DNA of 24,029 nt, taken from a virus. This document shows, piece after piece, positions 11,669 to 21,100 of the stretch; position 1 is the first letter of the stretch; each line of letters opens with the position of its first letter. The notes below the pieces were generated by a model, which saw nothing but the letters and a program-made list of their open reading frames with translations, ran no database searches and was not told where the DNA came from. Both the position numbers and the translations under genes were made by a program. The stretch covers positions 7,434 through 31,462 of the IMG/VR virus record IMGVR_UViG_3300030109_002494; one strand, written 5' to 3'.

Positions 11669-12154
11669 ATGGCAATAAACGACTGGAAACCTAAGGTAAA
11701 ACCTAAGAAAGAATTAGAAAAATTCATAAACTACCTAGAAGAATCAGGAAATATAACAACTTCTGCAAAATTATCTAAAATTTCCAAAAGAACTGTTTAT
11801 TATTACAAAGAAAATGATGAAGATTTTAGATTAGAATGGGAATCAGCCATGGAAAGATGGTCAGACAAGATGGAAAGTGAAGCATTTGCTTTAATAAACC
11901 ATCAGTTTGTAGAAAAAGATTACAAATCTAACCCAGCATTGTTGATATTTCTGTTAAAAGGGGCAAAACCCAACAAATATCAAGAGCATGTACAGCAAGA
12001 TACCACAGCAATGAAGTTGATAGATGAGATAAAAACATTTGCAGTAGAAGAAAAAAAGAAAAGAAAAAAAATAAAAAACCCTGTCAACAAAACGAAAATA
12101 AGTAAAGCTGTTAACGAAGCAAATAAGATTTTAAAAGATAAAGGTATCGAATAA
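11669..12154 (+). CDS. terS: Terminase small subunit
   Basis: 161 aa. The small terminase recognises the packaging site on phage DNA and recruits the large subunit. Residues 12-55 form an HTH: a helix with Glu-Ser-Gly-Asn-Ile, Ser-Ala-Lys-Leu-Ser, then Lys-Arg-Thr-Val-Tyr-Tyr-Tyr, as in many small terminases. A helical oligomerisation region follows (60-110), with the family-typical Asn-Pro-Ala-Leu-Leu-Ile-Phe-Leu-Leu-Lys and Pro-Asn-Lys-Tyr near 93-110. The tail is Lys-rich. The ribosome binding site is weak (AAGG, 13 bases away). The stop codon overlaps the large subunit's ATG (TAATG), confirming the pair. Confidence 0.85.
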   Translation: MAINDWKPKVKPKKELEKFINYLEESGNITTSAKLSKISKRTVYYYKENDEDFRLEWESAMERWSDKMESEAFALINHQFVEKDYKSNPALLIFLLKGAKPNKYQEHVQQDTTAMKLIDEIKTFAVEEKKKRKKIKNPVNKTKISKAVNEANKILKDKGIE

Positions 12155-13494
12155 TGAACGCTGATACTACGACAGCAACAAAATTCGTGTTTGATAAGGT
12201 AGGTTACGAGCCAACTAAAGCTCAAGAACCTATAGTTTATTCAGATAAACGATTTATTTTAGTGGCAGGTGGTGAACAAGCTGGTAAAAGTTTGGTAGCC
12301 AGTAAGTTTTTACTGTCTAAATGGACAGAAACAGAAGGTCCGGGCTTATTTTGGCTAGTTGCAGCTGATTATGAAAGATCAAGAGCAGAATTTACCTACC
12401 TTGTAGATGATTTTGCAGCACTTGGTATATTAAAAAAGGCATCAAAACGTGTAGATCCAGGTAGAATTGAACTTGCAGATGGCACTGTTATTGAAACAAA
12501 ATCAGCCAAAGATCCCAGAACTTTAGCTATGAGAGCTCCCAATGGTATTATAGGGTGTGAAGCTAGTCAGTTAGACTTAGAAACATTTTACAGATTGCGT
12601 GGTAGATGTGCTCCTAAAAAAGCATGGATGTTCTTAGCAGGAACTTTTGAAGGGTCATTAGGTTGGTATCCTCAATTATATTTAGCTTGGCAACACGGCA
12701 ATGAAACAGAAAAAGCATACTCTTTGCCATCATACACTAATGTGCACTATTATCCGGGAGGAGAAGATGACCCAGAAATTAAAAAATTACAACAAGACTC
12801 ATCAGACGATTTCTTCAAAGAAAGAATCATGGGAATCCCTAGTCCTCCACGTGGACTCGTATTCCATGAGTTTAGAGCAGATTACCATGTTAGAGAAGTC
12901 GAATATATACCGGATGAGCCGGTTCATTTGTGGCTTGATCCCGGGTATGCAGGTGGGTACGCAGTTGAAGTTGTCCAGATTATTGACGACCAAGTGTGCG
13001 TTGTTGATGAAATATATGAAAAGAGCCTTATAACAGAAGAAATTGTAGACATGGCAATGGATAAACCATGGTGGAAAGATGTTCGCTTTGGTGTAATTGA
13101 TGTGGCAGGGTATCAGCATCAAGCCATGTCTGCTCCAGCAGAAGTATGGTTAGACAAAGCTGGGTTGTATATGGCATCACAAAAAGTAAAAATTAATGAC
13201 GGAACAGAAAGATTAAAGTCTATGTTAAAAGTAGACCCTAAACATCATAGACCTAAACTGGTAATTAACCCTAAATGTAAAGGAGTGTTATCAGAGTTCG
13301 GAGCTGCCCCAAATCCGTTTGATGGGCAGACAAGAGTTTATAAATGGAAGACAGATCGAGACGGAAACATAGTTGGCAATCAGCCAGAAGATAAGTATAA
13401 TCATGGAATTAAAGCCTTAATATACGGGTTGATTGATAGATTTGGGTACAGTCACATAGAAAATATGGATCGAATTAGGGTAAAGAGGTGGTAA
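12154..13494 (+). CDS. terL: Terminase large subunit (ATPase and nuclease)
   Basis: 446 aa. This motor pumps DNA into the prohead and cuts it. The ATPase domain has a Walker A Gly-Gly-Glu-Gln-Ala-Gly-Lys-Ser at 39-46 and a probable Walker B Gly-Ile-Ile-Gly-Cys-Glu-Ala at 131-137, in which the usual Asp is replaced by Cys before the catalytic Glu. The coupling motif is Leu-Ala-Gly-Thr at 161-164. The RNase H-like nuclease follows, with acidic residues in Leu-Trp-Leu-Asp-Pro-Gly (Asp262), Val-Val-Asp-Glu (285-286) and Gly-Val-Ile-Asp-Val-Ala-Gly (Asp316). The start ATG overlaps the terS stop codon. Length is normal for the family. Confidence 0.94.
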   Translation: MNADTTTATKFVFDKVGYEPTKAQEPIVYSDKRFILVAGGEQAGKSLVASKFLLSKWTETEGPGLFWLVAADYERSRAEFTYLVDDFAALGILKKASKRVDPGRIELADGTVIETKSAKDPRTLAMRAPNGIIGCEASQLDLETFYRLRGRCAPKKAWMFLAGTFEGSLGWYPQLYLAWQHGNETEKAYSLPSYTNVHYYPGGEDDPEIKKLQQDSSDDFFKERIMGIPSPPRGLVFHEFRADYHVREVEYIPDEPVHLWLDPGYAGGYAVEVVQIIDDQVCVVDEIYEKSLITEEIVDMAMDKPWWKDVRFGVIDVAGYQHQAMSAPAEVWLDKAGLYMASQKVKINDGTERLKSMLKVDPKHHRPKLVINPKCKGVLSEFGAAPNPFDGQTRVYKWKTDRDGNIVGNQPEDKYNHGIKALIYGLIDRFGYSHIENMDRIRVKRW

Positions 13495-13495
13495 C

Positions 13496-15340
13496 TTGGC
13501 AAAAAGAATAAAACCAGAAGAAATAATTAATAAAGTTGAAACACATTATGATTCCACAGAACCTTTGCGTTCCAGAATGGAAGAAGATTATTCACTGTAC
13601 AGATTAGACCCATATGACGCAGGTGACGGATTTCACTCATACACATCTAACGAACCTTCAACTTATGCAGATAAAATAGTTTCTTTTATTGCATCTTCAG
13701 AAATGATAGTTAGAATACCCAACATTAGCGAAGACAGAGAGCAAAGAACTAATAATAACATTAAAGAAAGATTTTTCTTAGGAGCATTAAGACATGCAAA
13801 CGAAAGATTAATAAAACAACTAAAACCATCTATCAAAGCACAATTGTCTTGGTTTATATCACTTCGTGGATGGTACGCTGGTCGTGCTCTAATAATGAAG
13901 AAAGACGATAAAAGCTACATTGACATAACTCCTTGGGACCCAATGCACACTTATTGGGGAACGGGAGACGAAGGATTGACTTGGGCATGTTATAAAGTAA
14001 AAAAATCTAAAGAAGTTATAGAATCAGAATACAATGTTAAATTAACCAAGAATGATAACTATGAAGATTGGTTAGACGTGTACGATTACTATGACAAAGA
14101 TATTAACATGGTGGTATTATCTAACGGAAGAGTGGTAAAAAAAGCCACACCGCATGGTTCTCCAAGAGTACCTGTGTTTTTAGGACCTGTAGGAGCAACT
14201 CCTATGATTCAAGCATTGAACGACCATGTACCAATAGACGACACAATAGCAGATTATGGCGAATCTGTATTTAAACATAACAGAGACAGCTACGAAAATC
14301 ACAACTTTATGATGAGTGTGATGCTGGAGCTGACAGCTAGGTCAAGAAAACAAGGTCTTAAAATTACATCAAGAGATGGAATGAAAACTCTAGACGAAGA
14401 TCCGTATAAAGAAGGCACAGAAATATCTTTGGCTCAAGGCGAAAACATAGAACCATTAGGGTTACTAGAAGCAGCCAGAGAGACTGGAGCATACATGGGA
14501 CTTGTGTCTGGAGAAATGCAAAGAGGATCAATCCCGCATAGCTTGTACGGAGATATACAATTTCAATTGTCTGGCTTTGCAATTAATACACTTAGACAAG
14601 GAATAGACAGTGTGTTGCAACCAAAAATAGATGCACTAGAAGCAGCTTACACAGAAATGTGTATGTTAGTTACAGATCAATACTTAACTGAATCTTTTGA
14701 CGTTATGGAACTTTCAGGAAGAGATATGAACAGAACTTATTTTAAAGAAGAAATAACCCCGTCATCAATGAAAGATGCGGGAGATATGGAGATAACATTT
14801 GTAGGACAACTACCACAAGACGATATGTCTAAGATGAGTATGGCTCAAATAGCCAGAGAAGGTCAAACACCATTGTTACCTGATATCTTTATTAGAGATA
14901 AAATACTTGGATTACAAGACACAGATAACATGGAAGACTCCATTAAAGAACAACAAGCAGAAAGGTCACTGCCTGAAGCTGCGTTATGGACTTTGTTGTC
15001 TGCGTCAGAAGAAAGAGGTAGACCAGACTTAGCACAATTTTATTACGGAGAGTTAATGCACTTGATGAACCAAAGAACTTTGGAAAGACAACAAGCAGAA
15101 ATGGCATTACAACAAGCGGAACAAGCACAGCAACAAGCAACATTAGGAGGAGGTGGTGAAGGCATAGGTACAACTGGTGTCCCTCCACAAGTAAGACCTA
15201 ACGCAATGACCGGAGCTCCTCCGCCAACACCTAACCCACAGGCAGCAGCTTTCGTACCACCCGGAACTCCTAGACCCGGAGCACAAACAGAAGAAGAAAG
15301 ATTAACTAGAGAAGGCTTAGGACCTGAAGGAGAAATATAA
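13496..15340 (+). CDS. Portal protein
   Basis: 614 aa, read from a TTG start at 13496 with AGAGGTGG seven bases upstream; no ATG is better placed. The portal forms the dodecameric ring through which DNA enters and leaves the head. Evidence is position directly after the large terminase, size, and the composition typical of portals: a helical N-terminal region with Arg/Glu-rich segments, a central wing with Trp-Asp-Pro (about 147-149), a Gly-Pro-Val-Gly loop and a long helical region near 340-400. The C-terminal 90 residues are low-complexity Gln/Ala, then Gly/Pro-rich, probably disordered. Confidence 0.85.
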   Translation: MAKRIKPEEIINKVETHYDSTEPLRSRMEEDYSLYRLDPYDAGDGFHSYTSNEPSTYADKIVSFIASSEMIVRIPNISEDREQRTNNNIKERFFLGALRHANERLIKQLKPSIKAQLSWFISLRGWYAGRALIMKKDDKSYIDITPWDPMHTYWGTGDEGLTWACYKVKKSKEVIESEYNVKLTKNDNYEDWLDVYDYYDKDINMVVLSNGRVVKKATPHGSPRVPVFLGPVGATPMIQALNDHVPIDDTIADYGESVFKHNRDSYENHNFMMSVMLELTARSRKQGLKITSRDGMKTLDEDPYKEGTEISLAQGENIEPLGLLEAARETGAYMGLVSGEMQRGSIPHSLYGDIQFQLSGFAINTLRQGIDSVLQPKIDALEAAYTEMCMLVTDQYLTESFDVMELSGRDMNRTYFKEEITPSSMKDAGDMEITFVGQLPQDDMSKMSMAQIAREGQTPLLPDIFIRDKILGLQDTDNMEDSIKEQQAERSLPEAALWTLLSASEERGRPDLAQFYYGELMHLMNQRTLERQQAEMALQQAEQAQQQATLGGGGEGIGTTGVPPQVRPNAMTGAPPPTPNPQAAAFVPPGTPRPGAQTEEERLTREGLGPEGEI

Positions 15341-15341
15341 C

Positions 15342-17612
15342 ATGGATTTTAACGAAGCATTAAAATTAGCAAGAGAAGGCAAATCAAACACATATATTGT
15401 TGAACAATGGTGGCGAAGCCTTGCTGAAGAAAACAATCTTAATCCTGACTCTGCACGAGAATTAGCCACGGCTCAAATGCAAACAATTCAAAAAATAATA
15501 GAAGACGAAAAAACACGTTCAAGTCGAGCAAAATCACAAAGAGAAATGGAACAATTAATGCAAGGTGAAACTGACGTTATTTTAGAAACAATGGCTTATC
15601 CTTCACTAAAAAATCTTCCTAAAATAGATCTGGTAACAACAGGGCAAGCTCAAGTAGCTAAAGCTATAGCAGAAAGAGGTGGCGGTGGAGCAATTTACAG
15701 AAATGTAAAAGGAATAAAAGATTTACCTGAAGAAGTAAGACCAAAAAATATATCTGATGAAGAGATAAAAGATTTAACAGATAGCGGACAAGGATGGTCT
15801 GTTTTAGATTTGAATTGGTACACAAAAGAAGAGTACATAGATATTATAAAACAACAAGGCGGAGATGAAGCCTTACAAAAACAAGCCGGAGAAGTTTGGG
15901 ACAACAATGACGTTGTTAACTACGGAGCTGATATAACAGATATGGGACCGAAGTCAAAAGTAGGTGGCACAGATACAGATACAAAAACAGATACAGACAC
16001 GCCTTCAGCAGCAGCTGCGGCAGCAGGAGCAGCAGGAGGAAAAGAGACAAAAGAAGCAGCACAACTCGATACCCCCACGCCTTCAAGCGTAGGTGGAATA
16101 ATAGATACAGGATTAGACTACACAAAGTTAGCTGAATTAGGAATCACTCCTAGTCAACAAGCTAGAGCATTGCCAACTATGTTACAAGGAGGCACAAGCC
16201 CGTTTGTAGCTAGAGGGTATTCAAACATTTTACAAAACTATGCAGATATATTCCCAATGCTAATGATAGCAGGTCAAGTTCCTGGTTTTGGATTAGACGA
16301 AGGCGTAGAAGCAGGTATGTTAGATGAAAGCGACATGTCTACTTTGGCAAACCCAAAAGCGTTTGCCACTTTTATAAACCAAAAACCTGAAAAAATAGCT
16401 AATGATATAAAAACTACATTAGCATTATTAGAAAGTGCAAAAACAGCAAATGCGGCAGACCCTGAATGGGCTCTTAATAATAGCACAACACAACAAGGAT
16501 TATTGTTAGAATTTTTTACAAACAACCCTGACCAATATAACAGAATTGGCGGAAAAGAATTAGCATTAAGACAAACGTTAGGAAAAATGGGCAAACCTAG
16601 ATGGTTAGGCGATTTGATTTCTAATCAATTAGAAAAAAAATACAACCAACAATTGTTAATTGATCCTAACAAAATAGCTGAAGCTGGATTTTACAAAAAC
16701 GCATTTGCTAATTTTACCACAGGCAACACATTACTAGACACTGAAGTAAAAACAGAAGGAATAAAAACAGCCACGTCAGGAGCAAGTCTTACAAGTAAAG
16801 ATAAAAGTGAAGTAGCGTCAATAACAAAGGCAGGGCAAGGAATAGTACCTGCAACATCTGGATCAATAGATATGGATGCAGCAAATGCTGCAATGACTAC
16901 GAATACAAGTAACAATACATTTAAGCCTTCCCCTGATGCTAACATGAGTACTTCAGATAAATTCCTCGAGGCAGAATTTAAAGCAATTAAAGAACAAGAC
17001 AAATTTGATGCACGTAACAACGCTACACCTGCTAAAACATTTGATCCAACTTCAAATATTAATACAGGTTCAGACATTGAACAAGACATACCCGCTGGGG
17101 TGACAGGAACAACTTTAGACAATGACAAATCATCTCCAACTTTTGGCATGATGGTTACATATGAAGACGGGGTTAAGACATCAGCGTATAAAATAGATAT
17201 GATAACGGGACAAAAATTTATGTATGATCCTATGACCGGACTGTTGTCAAGTCAACAAAGCGGTAGAATTGATCCTAATACAGGAGCTACTATGAGCATA
17301 TTAGGAAATCCTAATAGAATTAACACTGACATTCCCGTGTTAGGAGCTGGCGTAAATAACATGTTTCAGCCATCCGATCCTAATATAAATCCTGTAGCCA
17401 CAGGACCTGCTCCAACCGCTGCTAGGGCTGCAGAATTAATAAAGTTAGCAGGTATCCCACCTAACCCAAATGCAGCACTAAGCTCTACAGAGCCAAGTTC
17501 TCCATTGAATCCAAGTGGGGGTAATCTTGACCTTAACAAACCTAAAACAATAGCAAGCAGAGAAGACGAAGAATTAGATAAATTTTTAGAACAAGGGGAG
17601 TGGTTATATTAA
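15342..17612 (+). CDS. Large probable virion protein, unknown
   Basis: 756 aa, not recognised. An N-terminal helical domain (1-205) is joined by an Asp/Thr repeat and an Ala/Gly linker (about 207-232) to a second helical domain (250-460). A long Thr/Ser/Asn/Pro-rich, probably disordered region (470-735) and a charged C-terminus follow. Start ATG with GAAGGAG upstream, one base after the portal stop codon. The place between portal and scaffold suggests a structural or ejected protein (for example a head-interior or neck component), not an enzyme. No catalytic motif was seen. Confidence 0.7.
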   Translation: MDFNEALKLAREGKSNTYIVEQWWRSLAEENNLNPDSARELATAQMQTIQKIIEDEKTRSSRAKSQREMEQLMQGETDVILETMAYPSLKNLPKIDLVTTGQAQVAKAIAERGGGGAIYRNVKGIKDLPEEVRPKNISDEEIKDLTDSGQGWSVLDLNWYTKEEYIDIIKQQGGDEALQKQAGEVWDNNDVVNYGADITDMGPKSKVGGTDTDTKTDTDTPSAAAAAAGAAGGKETKEAAQLDTPTPSSVGGIIDTGLDYTKLAELGITPSQQARALPTMLQGGTSPFVARGYSNILQNYADIFPMLMIAGQVPGFGLDEGVEAGMLDESDMSTLANPKAFATFINQKPEKIANDIKTTLALLESAKTANAADPEWALNNSTTQQGLLLEFFTNNPDQYNRIGGKELALRQTLGKMGKPRWLGDLISNQLEKKYNQQLLIDPNKIAEAGFYKNAFANFTTGNTLLDTEVKTEGIKTATSGASLTSKDKSEVASITKAGQGIVPATSGSIDMDAANAAMTTNTSNNTFKPSPDANMSTSDKFLEAEFKAIKEQDKFDARNNATPAKTFDPTSNINTGSDIEQDIPAGVTGTTLDNDKSSPTFGMMVTYEDGVKTSAYKIDMITGQKFMYDPMTGLLSSQQSGRIDPNTGATMSILGNPNRINTDIPVLGAGVNNMFQPSDPNINPVATGPAPTAARAAELIKLAGIPPNPNAALSSTEPSSPLNPSGGNLDLNKPKTIASREDEELDKFLEQGEWLY

Positions 17613-18149
17613 ATGGGTATGATGAGAGAAGACTTTACACAAGCACAAATAGAAAACCAATGGGAAGATCTTTTTGGAAGATCAGGAATGTCAACTCCTT
17701 TAGATATTAGAGCACAAAGAGAAAGACAAAGAACAGCAACTAATCCATTTTCTAGTTTTTTGCCAAGTGGTATGGGAGCAGAGATAGCTGAACAGTTTTT
17801 GACAGAAACTCCAGAAGCAGTTTATTACAGCTCTCCTGTAGCAGAAGCATTTACCAGAGAAGGAATTACGGGAAGAGAGTTTGATTTAAGAGGCGGAGCT
17901 ATGCAAGGAGCAACTCCAGCTAAAGAAAGATTTTATAGACAAAGTTTTTCAGATATATATAACAGATACTTAGGCGAACTAGGAAAACAAGCAAGAGAAG
18001 GAGAGTTGCCTACCATGTCATTTAGAGAATACATGGCAACTGACCCGCTAACAACTAGATATCAAGAAATGCTCCCACAAGACAGAGCATATTTTGGGTC
18101 GGCATCTACTCAACAATTTGCTCCAAGAACAAGACAAATTTTTTATTAA
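17613..18149 (+). CDS. Hypothetical protein of the head gene block
   Basis: 178 aa, soluble, Arg/Gln/Glu-rich, no recognised motif. The ATG directly follows the previous stop codon; AGGGGAG lies about 12 bases upstream. ATGs at codons 3 and 4 are alternatives. Short spacing to both neighbours indicates one transcript with the 756- and 1506-aa genes. A partner or chaperone of those proteins, or a minor virion component, is plausible but unproven. Confidence 0.65.
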   Translation: MGMMREDFTQAQIENQWEDLFGRSGMSTPLDIRAQRERQRTATNPFSSFLPSGMGAEIAEQFLTETPEAVYYSSPVAEAFTREGITGREFDLRGGAMQGATPAKERFYRQSFSDIYNRYLGELGKQAREGELPTMSFREYMATDPLTTRYQEMLPQDRAYFGSASTQQFAPRTRQIFY

Positions 18150-18157
18150 GGTAAGCT

Positions 18158-21100
18158 ATGACAAACGGACCAGTAACAAGTAAATTCGTACCATCTCCTC
18201 CACCATCAAACAGTCAACTTCCAACAAGTCCAAGTGTAAAAAGCGGAGTTTGGAATTGGTTAACTACTCCTTTGGTTTCAGAAGAAACAGCAGATAAAGC
18301 TCCGGAATGGATAAGACCATTAGCAAGATTTGGAGCAAAGTATTTTACTGACCCTTTAACATTGGGAATTACTGTAGGAACTGCGGGATTAGGAGGACCT
18401 GCGGCATTAGGGCTAAGAACAGCAGCTAGAGGATTACCATCGGGATTAAGAATGGGAGCAAAAATACTAGCAGCAGGTATAGAACCTGTAGCTTACTTGC
18501 CAAAAGGCAGAGCTGTAGGTAAATTAGCTCGAGTCAAACAATTAGGATTGGGAGCAAGTGGTGAAATTGCAATAACAGCAGGAGCTGGATTAGGGCAAGA
18601 AACAGGAGAAAAAATAGGAGGAACACCCGGAGCTATAATAGGTGGTTTAGCAGGAGGTTTAGCTGGAGCTAGTACATTTGGAATGGGAGCAAGGCGTGTC
18701 GGAGCAACCTTACAAGCAGAAAAAATAATAGATAACAATTTAAAAAATCTTGAGAAAAAAACTAACCCACTCTCTGAAACACTAGGAGAAGCAATTGGTC
18801 CAGCAAAAAAAGAAATAGAAGTAGAAAGTCAAACAACCATTATATCAGACGTTCAAAACGAATTTGATGCTAGATGGTACGCTAGGGCAGCAAAAAAATT
18901 AAAAGATTTTGGAACTTCCAAAAAGTTTGAAGCTATGGCACGTAAACCAGAAGCTCTAATAAGAGGTCTTGCAAAACGTATAGACCCTAGAATTACAGTA
19001 AACGGGATTCCAGAATACGCAAAAGTTCTTAGAACAACAGGCGGGCATACTATAGACAATCTTGCGGCACTTATACAAAATTGGCTAAACTCTAAAGGGA
19101 CAGCAGATACTTTGTTTGGCAATATTGACAGAACCCCGACTTCAAAACATGGGGCAATAACTTCTGGAGACCTGTCACCTGACGCAGTTCCAAAAGAATT
19201 ATTAGGTGATTTAGATAATATAACATTACAAAACATAGCATCTAATCAACAATTAAAAGAATGGGATGATTATTTGTCTCCGGAAAGAAAAGAGTATTTT
19301 AGAAGACTGGCAGAGATAGAAAAGTTTGGATTAGATTATATGAAAGAAAGCGGGATAGATGTTAAAGAAATAAACTTTGACGCATTTGACGCATTTGGAA
19401 CTAAAGGTTTTACCAAAGCACAAGCAGACGAATTAGGTTTGTCAGCAGAAGACTTGAAAATAATTAATGATACACAATATGCAGGGAGAGGATTGCTTGG
19501 AAAATTTGATGCAGAAGGAAACCTTATATCAAAAGGGTTGCAAAGAAAAGACGGGACATCAATTACAATTAACAGAAGAGTTAGCTCAGAGAAAAAAAGA
19601 AGCTTTGAATCAGTAATTGATGCAGAACGTGAAGGGTATAGATATATATCATATGACGAGTATGCAATTATAAACTTGAAATCCAGATTAAAACGTGGGT
19701 ATGACGAACGGCTTTTGAAATGGGCTAGAGAAAATATAAACAACGAAGAACTTGGAGGAATGAAAGGATTAAGAATAACAACAGAAAACGAAGAACTTAT
19801 AGCAACCATTGATCCTAATACTTTAAAATTGTATGAAGAGTCTATAAGCTCGGCACGAATGTCTGTAAAAATACAAAAAGCATTAAATGCACACTTACAA
19901 GGCAAGCCTTTTACTTTGTCAGCTAAAGAAATGAGAACCATCGCTACGTTAAAAAAACAAGATAAAATTTTTGCACAATTATTAGAAGCAAGAGATTCTG
20001 TTTTTAACAAAGAAGTAAGAAGTGGAGTAGATAATGTTAAGGGAATTATTAAAAAGTTTTCTACAGAAGTAAATGAAAAATTAAATTACGGAAACAATCC
20101 TAAAGTGTTTGCTTTGTATACAAGAGTATCTCAATTAAAAAGATTAGTGGAAAGAGAAAGAAGAAAGCCTAAAGGTATGCAAAGACTTGCTGATCCGTTT
20201 AATAAAAACTACATAACTCAATTGGCAGCGAAAGCTAGCAGAGAAGGGTGGGAAAACATTTCAGACGCTGAGTTAGATAAAGCATATCAAACTTTAGCTA
20301 ATGACAGTAGGTACAGACAGTTAATAGAACAACAGGATGCGTATTTAACAAAAGAAGATTTCCACGGAGCAGCTCAACAATTTGTAACAGACGGAGATGT
20401 AAGAACAATAGAAATGGACATAGGCAGAGCATTTGACAATTACGTACCTCAGTCTATGAAAGATGAATTGTCAGTAAATCAAATGGAATATTTAAAAGAA
20501 AATATAGATTCTTTTACTGAAAGAGCTGTAAACGAATCAGCTTACGCAAAAAAACAAATAAAAAACCAAAAAGATGCAAATAGGAATATTGGTTACAACT
20601 GGGAGTTTAACAAAATTACGGGGTTGTCTGGATATAAAATGAGGATTCCTAAAAAATGGAGTCAAGAACAAATCGACAGAGCAGAAGAAATGAAAGATGA
20701 CTGGAACAAAATAGATGAAGCTATGCAAATAAATTCTTATTTAAGTAGAATAAATGATTTTAATGCGATACAAAGAACATTAGCATTAGCAGGTGACGGG
20801 AGTTTGATAGCAATACAGTTACTTGCACTTCCTTTCACTCACCCTATTATTGCAGCTAAAACAGGGAAAACTTTTTTCGGAGCAGTTTTAAAAGGGTTTT
20901 TAAATGGAAGTAATAAAAAAGACCTAGCAGAATGGCATGCTAAATTTATAACAGACAATGCTGATTTAATACAAAGGTTTCCGGGGTTGCAACTTTCTAC
21001 AAGAAACGAATTTTTTGAAGGGTTAGACCAAAACGGATTTTTAGATTACAGGTTGTTTGAACAAAAAGGTTTTTCAACACTTAAAAAAGGATACAAAGCG

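Noticed and set aside
19336-20010. 224-codon minus-strand frame opposite the 1506-aa gene
   Set aside because: Shadow frame: no ribosome binding site, Ser/Phe/Leu-rich antisense composition, and the opposite strand has a coherent long gene.
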